Positions 37,455 through 46,111 of a stretch of 64,000 nt of DNA are shown piece by piece; the first letter of the stretch is position 1, and each line of letters begins with the position of its first letter. The stretch lies in NCBI RefSeq assembly GCF_023023025.1, contig NZ_CP095481.1, positions 5,469,001 to 5,533,000 of the forward strand. The letters run 5' to 3'. A program made the position numbers and the translations under genes. Below the pieces are notes generated by a model that had not been told where the DNA came from, ran no database searches, and saw only the letters and a list, made by a program, of their open reading frames with translations. This stretch comes from Amycolatopsis sp. WQ 127309 (lineage in GTDB: Bacteria > Actinomycetota > Actinomycetes > Mycobacteriales > Pseudonocardiaceae).

Positions 37455-38669
37455 TCACCGGCGGATCCGGCGAACGCCGTAGGCCGACGCGCCCAGCACC
37501 AGCACGCCACCGCCGATCAGCACCGACTTCCAGGGCAGGCTGAAGGCCAGCACCACGCACCCGACCAGGCCGACGACAGCGACCCAGCGTGACGAACGCA
37601 GCGTCAGCGCCGCCGCGTTCGCGACCGCGTAGTAGCTCAAGACGGCGAAGGACGAGAAGCCGATCGCGGCGCGCAGGTCGAGCGTCGCCGCGAGCACGGC
37701 GACGACCAGGCCGACGGCCAGTTCGGCCCGGTGCGGCACGCCGTAGCGCGGGTGCACGGCGGCGAGGAACCGGGGGAGGTGGCCGTCGCGGCTCATCGCG
37801 AGGGTCGTGCGCGAGACGCCGAGGACGAGCGCGAGCAGCGAACCGAGCGCCGCCAGCGTCGCGCCGACGCGGACGACCGGCGCGAACCAGCCCGGGACGG
37901 CGGCCGCGATCGGGTCCGGACTCGCGGCGAGCGCGGCCGGGCCGAGCCGGACGAGCAGCAGCACCGCGAGCGCCGCGTAGACGACCAGGGTGACGCCCAG
38001 GGCGATCGGGATGGCGCGCGGAATGGTGCGAGCGGGGTCGCGGACCTCCTCACCGAGCGTCGCGAGCCGCGCGTAGCCCGCGAAGGCGAAGAAGAGCAGC
38101 CCGGCCGCTTCGAGGATCCCGCCGGTGCCGGGCCAGGCGACGAGCGGCCCGCCCGCGTGCGGCCCGGCACCCATCGTCACCGCCGCGACGGTGAGCACGA
38201 GCAGCGTGCCCGTCACGATCACCCGCGTCGCCAGCGCCGAGCGGTGGACGCCGAAGTAGTTGACGGCGGTGAGCGCGGCGACCACCGCGACGGCGAGGAG
38301 GCTCCGCCACGGTTGCCCGAGCCCGGGTGCGGCGTACGCGACGACGGTCAGCGCCATCGCCGCGCAACTGGCCGTCTTGCCGGTGACGAATCCCCAGCCG
38401 GCGAGGTAGCCCCAGAATTCACCGAGCCTTTCCCGGCCGTATACGTAGGTTCCGCCGGATTCCGGATGAATCGCCGCGAGCCGCGCCGAAGACGTCGCAT
38501 TGCAGTACGCCACGACGGCCGCGACGACCAGCGCGGGCAGCAACCCGGCCCCCGCGGCGTGCGCCGCCGGCGCGAACGCGGCGAACACGCCGGCGCCGAT
38601 CATCGAGCCCAGGCCCAGGAAAACGGCGTCGGCGAGGCCGAGCCGGCGAGTCAGTGGTGCCGGGCGCAT
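37455..38669 (-). CDS. APC family amino acid permease
   Basis: A 404-residue amino acid-polyamine-organocation transporter with about 12 helices. The conserved first-helix motif GLGSMIGAGVFAAFAPAA and the PESGGTYVYGRERLG segment are clear. ATG 38669 has GGAGGA 8 nt upstream, better than the more upstream ATG. Substrate not predictable. It is divergent from the GntR regulator at 38750 across 80 bp. Confidence 0.88.
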   Translation of the reverse strand: MRPAPLTRRLGLADAVFLGLGSMIGAGVFAAFAPAAHAAGAGLLPALVVAAVVAYCNATSSARLAAIHPESGGTYVYGRERLGEFWGYLAGWGFVTGKTASCAAMALTVVAYAAPGLGQPWRSLLAVAVVAALTAVNYFGVHRSALATRVIVTGTLLVLTVAAVTMGAGPHAGGPLVAWPGTGGILEAAGLLFFAFAGYARLATLGEEVRDPARTIPRAIPIALGVTLVVYAALAVLLLVRLGPAALAASPDPIAAAVPGWFAPVVRVGATLAALGSLLALVLGVSRTTLAMSRDGHLPRFLAAVHPRYGVPHRAELAVGLVVAVLAATLDLRAAIGFSSFAVLSYYAVANAAALTLRSSRWVAVVGLVGCVVLAFSLPWKSVLIGGGVLVLGASAYGVRRIRR

Positions 38670-38749
38670 CCGGGTGATCCTCCGTGTGTCGGCCGTGTTA
38701 CGCGCCACAGCCAACCACGGCGTCGGCGTGAGGCAATAGGGTCGATTCC

Positions 38750-39526
38750 GTGCCTGCCCCTTCGCGTTATTCCCGCCTGTCCGCCGACGGTCCCGTGCTC
38801 GACGGGATTCCCGAGCACGGCCGTGTCCCGCGTTACTACGCGGTCAAAGTCGAACTGCTGGCGGTGATCGCGGAACTCGGCGAAGGCTCGGTGCTGCCCA
38901 CGGAACGGGAGCTGTGCGAGCGGTTCGAGGTGTCGCGGGCGACGGTGCGGCAGGCGGTCAGCGAGCTGGTTCTCGAAGGCAAGCTCAGCCGGCGGCAGGG
39001 GAGCGGCACGTACGTCGCCGGCCCGAAGCTCATCCAGCCGCTGGCCCTGGTCAGCTACACCGAGGGCCTGCGGCGCCAGGGCATCCGCCCCGGCCGCAAC
39101 GTGGTGACGCTGGAGCGGCGCGTCGCCGGCAGCGCGCTGGCGGCCGACCTGCAGGTCACGTCGGACGCCGAGGTGATCCACATCGAGCGCGTCCTGCTGG
39201 CCGACGAGGAACGCGTCGGCCTGGAGTCGACATATCTCCTCGCGTCCCGGTTTCCGACGCTCATGGACGTCTTCGACCCGGAGCAGTCCCTGTACGCGTG
39301 CTTGAGCCAGCGGCTCGGCGTGGTCTTCGACGGCGCCGAGGAGCGCGTCGAGACGGTGCTCGCCACCCCGCGCGAGGCGCTGCTGATCGGGACGAACCCG
39401 GCCCTGCCGATGCTGCTGATGCACCGCGTGTCGTGGGGCCCGGACGGCGCCCCGTTCGAGCGGGTCCGCTCGCTGTACCGCGGCGACCGGCTGAGCTTCA
39501 TGACCCGCCTGGGCCGCGTGGACTGA
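38750..39526 (+). CDS. GntR/UTRA family regulator, probable phosphonate regulator
   Basis: A 258-residue HutC-type regulator: N-terminal winged helix (about residues 30-95; GSVLPTERELCERFEVSRATVRQAV) and a C-terminal UTRA ligand domain. GTG 38750 has TAGGGT 7 nt upstream, consistent with a leaderless mRNA. It precedes the 2-aminoethylphosphonate operon in the same direction, separated by 541 bp of repeats, and resembles PhnF/PhnR-type regulators, so it most likely controls phosphonate use; control of the divergent APC permease is an alternative. Confidence 0.82.
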   Translation: MPAPSRYSRLSADGPVLDGIPEHGRVPRYYAVKVELLAVIAELGEGSVLPTERELCERFEVSRATVRQAVSELVLEGKLSRRQGSGTYVAGPKLIQPLALVSYTEGLRRQGIRPGRNVVTLERRVAGSALAADLQVTSDAEVIHIERVLLADEERVGLESTYLLASRFPTLMDVFDPEQSLYACLSQRLGVVFDGAEERVETVLATPREALLIGTNPALPMLLMHRVSWGPDGAPFERVRSLYRGDRLSFMTRLGRVD

Positions 39527-39568
39527 CCTGCCGCGTGGACTGACCTGCTGCGCGGACTGACCTGCTGC
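39518..39568. repeat. 17-bp triplication over the GntR stop codon
   Basis: Three 17-bp units (39518-39534, 39535-39551, 39552-39568), near-identical copies of GTGGACTGACCTGCYGC. The first contains the regulator's TGA stop, so the gene end has been copied downstream, a mark of recent slippage-type duplication. Confidence 0.85.
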
Positions 39569-39655
39569 GTCGCTCGGGCGGCTGTCCTGCGCGGAGGTCT
39601 ACCGATCGAAGTCGGCCGCACCCACGCGAGTTCGCGGCCGCCGCGCCCCCCTAAA

Positions 39656-39773
39656 CGTCCCCCACCCTCTCCGGGGGGCGTCCCCAGTCCATCGTATCGG
39701 GGGCATCCGACGAGAAGCCGGAAATGTGTGCTGCCGGGCCTCGTTGTCCACATCACGGCCTGGCTGTGGACAA
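39656..39773 (-). repeat. Dispersed DnaA-box-pair element, copy B
   Basis: In minus-strand reading order: TTGTCCACA (39773-39765), 12 bp, TGTGGACAA (39752-39744), 43 bp, CCGATA (39700-39695), 14 bp, CGCCCCCC and a G-rich block. Both 9-mers are perfect actinobacterial DnaA boxes in inverted orientation. The -10-like hexamer after CCGA is TACGAT. The tandem array at 39832-39957 lies on the DnaA-box side, as in copies A and C. Confidence 0.87.
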
Positions 39774-39831
39774 CCGGCTCGAGTGATGTTCTGTCCGGTG
39801 AGCCTGACGCGGCTGCTCGACATCTCCCGGC

Positions 39832-39957
39832 GCTCGCTGGGCTCGCTGGGCTCGCTGGGCTCGCTGGGCTCGCTGGGCTCGCTGGGCTCGCTGGGCTCGC
39901 CGGGCTCGCCGGGCTCGCTGGGCTCGCCGGGCTCGCCGGGCTCGCCGGGCTCGCCGG
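39832..39957. repeat. 9-bp tandem array, 14 units
   Basis: Fourteen consecutive copies of GCTCGCTGG or GCTCGCCGG. Because the unit is three codons, frames stay open on both strands (Leu-Ala-Gly or Ser-Leu-Gly repeats), but there is no start signal or continuation into a domain, so it is judged non-coding. It stands 58 bp from DnaA-box element B. Length polymorphism between strains is likely. Confidence 0.88.
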
Positions 39958-39963
39958 CGTGAT

Positions 39964-39980
39964 GGTAACAGAACGGTAAC
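39964..39980 (+). promoter_or_regulatory. Direct repeat GGTAAC, 11-bp step, upstream of phosphonate operon
   Basis: GGTAAC occurs at 39964-39969 and 39975-39980, an 11-bp step as used by PhoB/PhoP-type response regulators, about 90 bp before the phosphonate operon. The hexamer is not the standard PHO box, so this is only a candidate operator for phosphate control. Confidence 0.3.
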
Positions 39981-40067
39981 TCATCCGGTCCAATATTCGG
40001 TGGCGCTTCACGCTGTGTTCGCCGTCGGGACAGTCGCCGTTGGCGCGTGGCCGCGAGCGTGTGCGGC

Positions 40068-41186
40068 GTGCGAATCCTCATCGTGGGCGGTGGCGTGCTC
40101 GGCACGCTGCACGCCTGGCAGGCCGTCGAACGCGGCCACGACGTCGTCCAGCTCGAACGTGAACCCGAGGCCCGGGGCGCGTCCGTGCGCAACTTCGGCC
40201 TGGTCTGGGTCGGGGGCCGGGCCACCGGCGCCGAACTGGGCACCGCGCTGCGGGCGCGGGCGCTGTGGGAGCGGATCGGCGAGCGTGTCCCGGGGCTCGG
40301 CTTCCGTGCGAACGGCTCGCTGACCGTCGTCCGGACCGCGGCCGAGCTCGCGGTGGCGCGGGAGGTGGCCGCGGGTGCGGAAGCCGCCGATCGCGGGTAC
40401 AAGCTGCTCGACGCCGCCGAGACCAAGGCGCTGAATCCGGCGCTGCGCGGGGACTTCCTCGGCGCGCTCTGGTGCGATCGCGACGCCGCCGTCGAACCCC
40501 GCGTCGCCCAGCCCGCCCTGCGCGCCGAACTCACCCGCAGTGGCCGCTACACCTGGCGACCCGGCCGCGAGGTCCGGCACCTGACCGCGTCCGGCGTCGT
40601 CGACGACCGGGGTGAGCGGCACGACGGGGACGTCGTCGTGTTCTGCACCGGCGCGTGGACCGGCGGGCTCGTGCGCGAGCTCGCCGGGGAGCCGCCGGTG
40701 CGCAAGGTGCGGCTGCAGATGGCGCAGACCGAGCCGTTCGGCGAGGAGCTGACCACCAGCGTCGCCGACGGTGACAGCTTCCGCTACTACCCCGCCTACC
40801 GCGGTCCGGCCCTCGACACGCTGGCGGCCACGCAGCCGCAGGGGGACGTCGCGGCGGAACACCGCATGCAGCTGCTGCTCGTCCAGCGGCTCGACGGCTC
40901 CCTGACCATCGGCGACACCCACGAGTACGACGAGCCGTTCGCCTTCGACGTCACCGAAGACCCGTACGAGCACCTCACCGACGTCGCATCCGCGCTGCTC
41001 GGGCGGCCGCTGCCGCGCATCCGGCGCCGCTGGGCCGGCGTCTACGCGCAGACCACCGACACCGGCCGGATCGTGCACCGGGAGCGTGTCGCGGACAACG
41101 CCTTCCTCGTCACCGGGCCGGGCGGCCGCGGCATGACCTGCGCGCCCGCCATCGCCGAGGACACCGCCGAGGAGCTGAACCTGTGA
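40068..41186 (+). CDS. FAD-dependent oxidoreductase, TIGR03364-type (phosphonate catabolism)
   Basis: A 372-residue DAO-family flavoprotein. The FAD-binding motif VGGGVLG is at the N-terminus, with ASVRNFGLVW after it and a late GPGGRGMT motif. Proteins of this TIGR03364 group cluster with phosphonatase genes and are thought to oxidise 2-aminoethylphosphonate or its N-methyl form to phosphonoacetaldehyde, replacing the transaminase PhnW, which is absent here. GTG 40068 is preferred; GTG 40047 and 40059 are possible. The next gene overlaps its stop by 4 bp. Confidence 0.83.
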   Translation: MRILIVGGGVLGTLHAWQAVERGHDVVQLEREPEARGASVRNFGLVWVGGRATGAELGTALRARALWERIGERVPGLGFRANGSLTVVRTAAELAVAREVAAGAEAADRGYKLLDAAETKALNPALRGDFLGALWCDRDAAVEPRVAQPALRAELTRSGRYTWRPGREVRHLTASGVVDDRGERHDGDVVVFCTGAWTGGLVRELAGEPPVRKVRLQMAQTEPFGEELTTSVADGDSFRYYPAYRGPALDTLAATQPQGDVAAEHRMQLLLVQRLDGSLTIGDTHEYDEPFAFDVTEDPYEHLTDVASALLGRPLPRIRRRWAGVYAQTTDTGRIVHRERVADNAFLVTGPGGRGMTCAPAIAEDTAEELNL

Positions 41187-41848
41187 CCACCGAACTCGTC
41201 GTCCTGGACATGGCCGGCACGACCGTCGCGGACGACGGCCTCGTCGTCCGCGCCTTCACCGAAGCGATCCGCGCCATCGGCGTGCCGGACGAGCGCTACC
41301 CGGGCATGCTCGAGTACGTCGTCGACACCATGGGCCAGTCGAAGATCACCGTCTTCCGCGCCCTGCTCGACGACGAAACCCTTGCGCAGCAAGCCAACGC
41401 GGCGTTCGAAGACGCGTACGGCGACCTCGTGCGCGGCGGCGCGTGCACCCCGATCGACGGCGCCGAAGACGTCGTCCGCGGCCTGCGCGAGGACGGCGTC
41501 AAGGTCGCCTTCACCACCGGCTTCGCCCCGGCGACCCAGCTGGCCATCCTCGACGCGCTCGGCTGGCGCGACCTGGCCGACCTCGCGCTCGCCCCCGGCG
41601 ACGGCGTGCGCGGCCGCCCGTTCCCCGACCTCGTCCTCACCGCCGCGCTGCGGCTCGAAGTCACCGACGTACGCCACATCGCCGTCGTCGGCGACACGGC
41701 TTCTGACGTCCTGTGCGGCCGCCGCGCGGGCGCGTCGGTCGTCGCCGGTGTCCTCACCGGCGCGGGCCGCCGCGAAGACCTCCTCGAAGCCACCCACGTC
41801 CTCGATTCCGTTCGCGAACTTCCCGCCGTGCTAGGAGAAAACCGATGA
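41183..41848 (+). CDS. Phosphonoacetaldehyde hydrolase-like HAD enzyme
   Basis: A 221-residue HAD-superfamily hydrolase of the PhnX-like (TIGR03351) group. The nucleophile Asp9 is in DMAGTT. The cap contains MGQSK, whose Lys54 corresponds by motif (MGxxK) to the Schiff-base lysine of true phosphonatase, and motif IV is VGDTASD. It should split phosphonoacetaldehyde into acetaldehyde and phosphate. GTGA overlap with the oxidoreductase and ATGA overlap with the binding protein show tight coupling. Confidence 0.83.
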   Translation: MTTELVVLDMAGTTVADDGLVVRAFTEAIRAIGVPDERYPGMLEYVVDTMGQSKITVFRALLDDETLAQQANAAFEDAYGDLVRGGACTPIDGAEDVVRGLREDGVKVAFTTGFAPATQLAILDALGWRDLADLALAPGDGVRGRPFPDLVLTAALRLEVTDVRHIAVVGDTASDVLCGRRAGASVVAGVLTGAGRREDLLEATHVLDSVRELPAVLGENR

Positions 41849-42849
41849 GAAAGACCATCGCCGTGCTCGCCGTGGCGCTGACCGGCCTGCTCGCCGCCTG
41901 CGGTGGCACCGGCGCCGCGTCCGCCGGCGGCAAGACCGTCACCGTGTACACAGTGGACGGACTGGAAGACTGGTACACCGCCCGGTTCGCGGAGTTCAAG
42001 CAGCAGACCGGCATCACCGTGGAGGCCGTGACGGCCGGCTCCGGCGAGGTCGCCTCGCGCGTCGAAAAGGAGAAGGCCAACACCAAGGCCGACGTCCTCG
42101 TCACGCTGCCGCCGTTCATCCAGCGCGTCGCCGGTCTCCTGCAGCCGTACACCCCGGCGGGCGGGGACAAGGTGGCGGACAAGGACCCGCAGGGCCGCTA
42201 CTTCGCGGTGATGAACAACTACCTCAGCTTCATCCACAACCCGGGCGCCACCCCGAAGACCTGGGACGACCTGCTCGACCCGAAGCTCAAGGGCAAGGTC
42301 CAGTACTCGACGCCCGGTGAGGCCGGCGACGGCACCGCGGTGCTGCTGCAGCTCCAGCACGTCCTCGGCGACCAGGGCGCGCTCGGCTACCTCGGCAAGC
42401 TGGAGGCGAACAACGCCGGGCCGTCGTCGTCCACCGGCAAGCTGCAGCCGAAGGTGGCCAAGGGCGAGCTGCTGGTGGCCAACGGCGACGTCCAGATGAA
42501 CCTCGCCGAGATCGCCAAGAGCGGCGGCTTCAACGTCTTCTTCCCGGCCGACGCCCAGGGCAAGCGCTCGACGTTCGCGCTGCCCTACTACGCCGGGCTC
42601 GTCACGAACGCGCCGCACGCGGACGAGGCGAAGAAGCTGCTCGACTTCCTGCTCTCACCCGCGGTCCAGGCCAAGACCGCCGACGCGTTCGGCATCCCCG
42701 CCCGCGCCGACGTCACGGCGACCGGCGCCAACGCCGGCAAGATCACGGCCGCGCTGCAGGGCGTCGACATCTGGCAGCCGGACTGGACCACCGTGCTCGG
42801 CAAGCTCGACGCCGACATCGCCGCGTACAAGAAGGCCGTCGGCCGATGA
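41845..42849 (+). CDS. phnS: 2-Aminoethylphosphonate ABC transporter, binding lipoprotein
   Basis: A 334-residue extracellular solute-binding lipoprotein (lipobox LLAAC, Cys19 or near). The body is of the iron(III)/AEP-binding type (family 1/6) with TVYTVDGLEDWY at the start and PGATPKTWDDLLDPKLKG in the hinge. AGGAGA precedes ATG 41845. Together with the following ATPase and two permeases it forms a PhnSTUV-type importer; the neighbouring phosphonatase-type genes give the substrate. Confidence 0.86.
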   Translation: MRKTIAVLAVALTGLLAACGGTGAASAGGKTVTVYTVDGLEDWYTARFAEFKQQTGITVEAVTAGSGEVASRVEKEKANTKADVLVTLPPFIQRVAGLLQPYTPAGGDKVADKDPQGRYFAVMNNYLSFIHNPGATPKTWDDLLDPKLKGKVQYSTPGEAGDGTAVLLQLQHVLGDQGALGYLGKLEANNAGPSSSTGKLQPKVAKGELLVANGDVQMNLAEIAKSGGFNVFFPADAQGKRSTFALPYYAGLVTNAPHADEAKKLLDFLLSPAVQAKTADAFGIPARADVTATGANAGKITAALQGVDIWQPDWTTVLGKLDADIAAYKKAVGR

Positions 42850-43907
42850 CCCCGGCGGTCGAGTTCCGCGACGTATCCGTCCACTTCGGACGGACGACGG
42901 CGCTGGACTCGCTGAACCTCGCCGTGGCCCGCGGCGAGACGCTGGCCCTGCTCGGGCCGTCCGGCTCGGGCAAGTCGACGGCGCTCAAGGCGCTGGCCGG
43001 GTTCGTGCGGCCCAGCTCGGGCCGGGTGTTCCTGGCCGGGCAGGACGTCACCGACCTGCCGCCGCACCGGCGCGGCCTCGGCGTCGTCGTGCAGAGCTAC
43101 GCGCTGTTCCCCCACATGCGCGTCGCCGCGAACGTCGCCTTCGGACTCGACGCGCGCCGGGCCCCGCGCGCCGAGGTAGCCGCGCGCGTCGCCGAGGTCC
43201 TCGACCTCGTCGGCATGGGCGCCTACGCCCGGCGGTACCCGCGCGAGCTGTCGGGCGGGCAGCAGCAGCGGGTCGCGCTCGCCAGGGCGCTGGCCATCCG
43301 GCCGGACGTCCTGCTGCTCGACGAGCCACTGTCCGCGTTGGACGCCGCGCTGCGCGAGGACATGATCGCGGAGCTGCTGCGGCTGCGCGCCGAACTGCCG
43401 GACACGACGCTGGTCTACGTCACCCACGACCAGGGCGAGGCCCTCGCGCTGGCCGACCGGATCGCCGTCATGCGCGACTCCCGGCTGGTCGAGACCGGCC
43501 CGTGCGAACAGCTCTACCGGCGCCCGGCCGACGGCTTCACCGCGAGCTTCCTCGGCGCGGCCAACCTCATCCCGGTCGAGGTGATCCACGCCGGGACGCC
43601 GTCGACCGTCCGGCTCGGCGAACGGGTGCTGACCGCCGAGCCGACCGGCGCGCTGAGCCCCGGGCAGCCGGTGGCGCTCGGGGTGCGCCCGCACCGCGTC
43701 GGCGTCGGCGAACCCGGCGCGGACACGCTCCCGGCGCTGGTCCGCGCGGTCCAGTGGCGCGGCACGGGCTACCGCCTGGACCTGGAACTGGCGGCGACCG
43801 GCGGCACGATCCGCGCGGAGGTCCCGGACGTCGCCGGGCTGGCGGTGGGCACCCCGGTGGGAGTGTCCATTCCGGACGGCTGCCCGCTGGTCGGAGTCGG
43901 CTCATGA
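42846..43907 (+). CDS. phnT: 2-Aminoethylphosphonate ABC transporter ATPase
   Basis: A 353-residue ABC ATPase. Walker A GPSGSGKST (about residue 38), Q-loop VVVQSYALFPHM, signature LSGGQQQRVALARALA, Walker B VLLLDEPLSALD, H-loop YVTHDQGEA, then a C-terminal TOBE domain (about 245-350). It overlaps the binding-protein stop by 4 bp. Energises uptake through the two permease subunits downstream. Confidence 0.9.
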   Translation: MTPAVEFRDVSVHFGRTTALDSLNLAVARGETLALLGPSGSGKSTALKALAGFVRPSSGRVFLAGQDVTDLPPHRRGLGVVVQSYALFPHMRVAANVAFGLDARRAPRAEVAARVAEVLDLVGMGAYARRYPRELSGGQQQRVALARALAIRPDVLLLDEPLSALDAALREDMIAELLRLRAELPDTTLVYVTHDQGEALALADRIAVMRDSRLVETGPCEQLYRRPADGFTASFLGAANLIPVEVIHAGTPSTVRLGERVLTAEPTGALSPGQPVALGVRPHRVGVGEPGADTLPALVRAVQWRGTGYRLDLELAATGGTIRAEVPDVAGLAVGTPVGVSIPDGCPLVGVGS

Positions 43908-44755
43908 CCGGGCTCGCGCTCGAAGCCACCGTCGCGCCGATGCCGCGGCGGGCGTCCGGGCGGCGCGGCCGCGGGCTCTGGCTGCTGCCGCCGCTGGTGG
44001 TCGTGGCCGTGTTCTTCGGGTATCCGCTGGTCCTGGTGGCCGGCCAGTCGCTCACCACGGACAACGGCTTCGGCCTGGCGAAGTGGGCCGAGGTGCTCGG
44101 CTCGGCGGAGTTCCGGGACGCGGCGTGGCAGACGGTGCTGCTGGCGCTGGGCGCGACCACCGGTTGCGTGCTGCTCGGTACGTTCTTCGCCCTCGTCGTC
44201 GCGTTCGTCCCGTTCCCCGGGGCGCGGACGCTGTCGCGGCTGGTCGACACCGTGCTGGCGTTCCCGTCGTTCCTCATCGCGCTGGCGTTCACGTTCCTCT
44301 ACGGCAGCGCGGGCGTCTTCGGCGCCGGCGGGTTCCTGTACTCGCCGTGGGGGGTGCTGCTGGCCGAGATCACGTTCTACACGCCGTTCGTGATGCGGCC
44401 GGCGCTCGCGGCGTTCAGCCAGGTCCCGGGCGTGCAGCTGGACGTCGCGGCGGCGCTGGGCGCGCGTCCCGGCCGGGTGCTGTGGCGGGTGGTGCTGCCC
44501 GCGGCGCTGCCGTCGCTGGCCTCGGGCGCGTGCCTGACGCTGCTGCTGGCGCTGAACGAGTTCGGGATCGTGCTGTTCCTCGGCGCGAAGGGCGTCACGA
44601 CGTTGCCGATGCTGGTGTACGGCAAGGGGATCGTCACGTTCGACTTCCCGGCGGCGAGCGTCGTCGCGCTGGTCGACGTCGCGATCTCCCTGCTGCTGTA
44701 CGGGAGTTACCGGGTGCTGGGAAGGAGTCGCGGTGCTGCTGTGGACGCGGCGTAG
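43904..44755 (+). CDS. phnU: 2-Aminoethylphosphonate ABC transporter permease 1
   Basis: A 283-residue BPD-type permease with six helices; the cytoplasmic coupling motif is AAALGARPGRVLWRVVLPAALP. The start overlaps phnT by 4 bp (ATGA). Forms the membrane channel with the next gene product. Confidence 0.87.
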   Translation: MTGLALEATVAPMPRRASGRRGRGLWLLPPLVVVAVFFGYPLVLVAGQSLTTDNGFGLAKWAEVLGSAEFRDAAWQTVLLALGATTGCVLLGTFFALVVAFVPFPGARTLSRLVDTVLAFPSFLIALAFTFLYGSAGVFGAGGFLYSPWGVLLAEITFYTPFVMRPALAAFSQVPGVQLDVAAALGARPGRVLWRVVLPAALPSLASGACLTLLLALNEFGIVLFLGAKGVTTLPMLVYGKGIVTFDFPAASVVALVDVAISLLLYGSYRVLGRSRGAAVDAA

Positions 44756-45530
44756 CAAGGCGCTGCTGTGGCTGGTGTTCGGCGTGCTGTTCGCGGTGGT
44801 CGTCGCGGCGCCGCTGGTGATGATCGTGCTCGCGTCGTTCGCGGGGCACTGGACCGGTGTGCTGCCGGGCGGGTTCACCCTCGGCCACTACACGGAGGCG
44901 TTGTCGGGGGAGACGTTCGCGAGCCTGGCGGTGAGCGTCCAGACGGGCGTGCTCGCGGGCGCGGCGGCGGTGTTGCTCGGCACGTGGGCCGCGCTGGCGG
45001 CGGAGACCGCGCCGCGGCGGCTGCGGCGGCTCACCGACACGGTGTTCCACCTGCCGATCGCGGTGCCGTCGGTGGTGCTCGGCCTGGCGCTGCTGGTCGC
45101 GTTCAGCCGGCCGCCGCTGGCGTTCAACGGGACGCGGTGGATCGTGCTGCTCGGGCACCTGCTGATCCTGCTGCCGTTCGCCTACAGCACGGTCTCCGCG
45201 GCGCTCGCCCGCGTCGACCCGCAGCTCGCGCAGGCCGCGGCGTCGCTCGGCGCGTCGCCGGCGCGGGTGCTGCTGCGGGTGCGCGTCCCGGTGCTGCTGC
45301 CGGCGATGACGGCGTCGGCGAGCCTCGCGCTGGCGATGTCGATGGGGGAGCTGGGCGCGACGATGATGCTGTACCCGCCGGACTGGCGCACGCTCCCGGC
45401 GAGCATCTTCGCACTCACCGACCGCGGCCAGGTGTTCCTCGCCTCGGCGGCGACGGTGCTGCTGCTGGTGGTGACGCTCGTGGGCGTCAGCCTGCTGGGC
45501 CTGGTCCGGGGACGAGCCGCCCATCGGTGA
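44733..45530 (+). CDS. phnV: 2-Aminoethylphosphonate ABC transporter permease 2
   Basis: A 265-residue permease with six helices and the coupling motif AAASLGASPARVLLRVRVPVLLP. GTG 44733 lies inside the end of phnU (23-bp overlap) with its own GGAAGGAG ribosome site. Last gene of the operon; no terminator hairpin with a T run is obvious before the next promoter. Confidence 0.87.
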   Translation: MLLWTRRSKALLWLVFGVLFAVVVAAPLVMIVLASFAGHWTGVLPGGFTLGHYTEALSGETFASLAVSVQTGVLAGAAAVLLGTWAALAAETAPRRLRRLTDTVFHLPIAVPSVVLGLALLVAFSRPPLAFNGTRWIVLLGHLLILLPFAYSTVSAALARVDPQLAQAAASLGASPARVLLRVRVPVLLPAMTASASLALAMSMGELGATMMLYPPDWRTLPASIFALTDRGQVFLASAATVLLLVVTLVGVSLLGLVRGRAAHR

Positions 45531-45545
45531 CGTTCCGGGCGCGGT

Positions 45546-45573
45546 GCAACCAGGCGGGCCCGCGTTCCGTCCT
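45546..45573 (+). promoter_or_regulatory. ECF-type promoter, leaderless, for lipoprotein 1
   Basis: GCAACC (45546-45551), 16 nt, CGTCCT (45568-45573), then exactly 6 nt to ATG 45580, so transcription should begin at or next to the start codon. The same pattern precedes the paralogous lipoprotein gene (47123-47151, 17-nt spacer). AAC in the -35 and CGTC in the -10 are typical of ECF sigma factors; it is not the SigL-type sequence. Confidence 0.65.
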
Positions 45574-45579
45574 GGGGGT

Positions 45580-46098
45580 ATGCGCAACGCGGTGAAACTG
45601 CTGGGGACGGGCCTGCTGCTGGTCACGATGACGGCGTGCGGGGCTTCTTCGACCGGGGCCGGGGCGCCTGGCAGCTCCGGGCCCGCGACGACGCCGACCT
45701 CCGTGCCGGTGCCCTCGACGACGGTGCCCGGGACGGTCACGCCGACGTTCGACCCGCCACCTCCGGGCACGGTCGGCCGTCCGACGCAGGGCATCGCCCC
45801 GGGTGACGACGTCATCGCCGAGACCCAGGTCGACGCGCGCGGGCTGCCGGAAGGCTACCCGCGCACGCTGACCCGCAGCCTCGACGGCAAAACGGTGCTG
45901 CTGGGCGCCGAGGAGGGCGGCTGCCGCCGCGTCTCGGCCCACGTCGGCGAGCAGAGCGCGGCGCAGGTGGTCGTGCTGATCGCGGTGACGACCGGGACGA
46001 AGGGCCAGATGTGCCCGGACTACATCAGGGAGATCAGCATCCCGCTGACGCTGGCCGCACCCCTCGGCACCCGCACGGTCGTCCTCCGCCAAGGCTGA
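45580..46098 (+). CDS. Secreted lipoprotein, paralogue 1
   Basis: A 172-residue lipoprotein: signal peptide with lipobox MTAC, a Pro/Thr/Ser-rich linker (about residues 22-65) and a small beta domain (about 70-172) with two cysteines (EEGGCRR and GQMCPDY) likely joined. It is a paralogue of the 169-residue lipoprotein encoded at 47158-47667 (shared AxxLPxxYP, EGGC, GQMC, RTVVL). The family is unknown to me. It is probably on its own leaderless transcript. Confidence 0.83.
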   Translation: MRNAVKLLGTGLLLVTMTACGASSTGAGAPGSSGPATTPTSVPVPSTTVPGTVTPTFDPPPPGTVGRPTQGIAPGDDVIAETQVDARGLPEGYPRTLTRSLDGKTVLLGAEEGGCRRVSAHVGEQSAAQVVVLIAVTTGTKGQMCPDYIREISIPLTLAAPLGTRTVVLRQG

Positions 46099-46111
46099 CG
46101 CCCGCGTACTC

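Noticed and set aside
39744..39773. Replication origin
   Set aside because: Perfect inverted DnaA boxes are present, but only two, and dnaA, dnaN, gyrB or recF genes are not in the window. The same pair recurs at two other sites.
39726..39979. Possible Le-Ala-Gly repeat or collagen-like protein over the 9-bp array
   Set aside because: Both strands stay open only because the unit is three codons. The frame runs back through the DnaA-box element, which is conserved as DNA in two other places.
39964..39980. PHO box for phosphate control of the phosphonate operon
   Set aside because: The 11-bp step fits a PhoP direct repeat but the hexamer GGTAAC is not the GTTCAC-type core. Kept only as a low-confidence feature.
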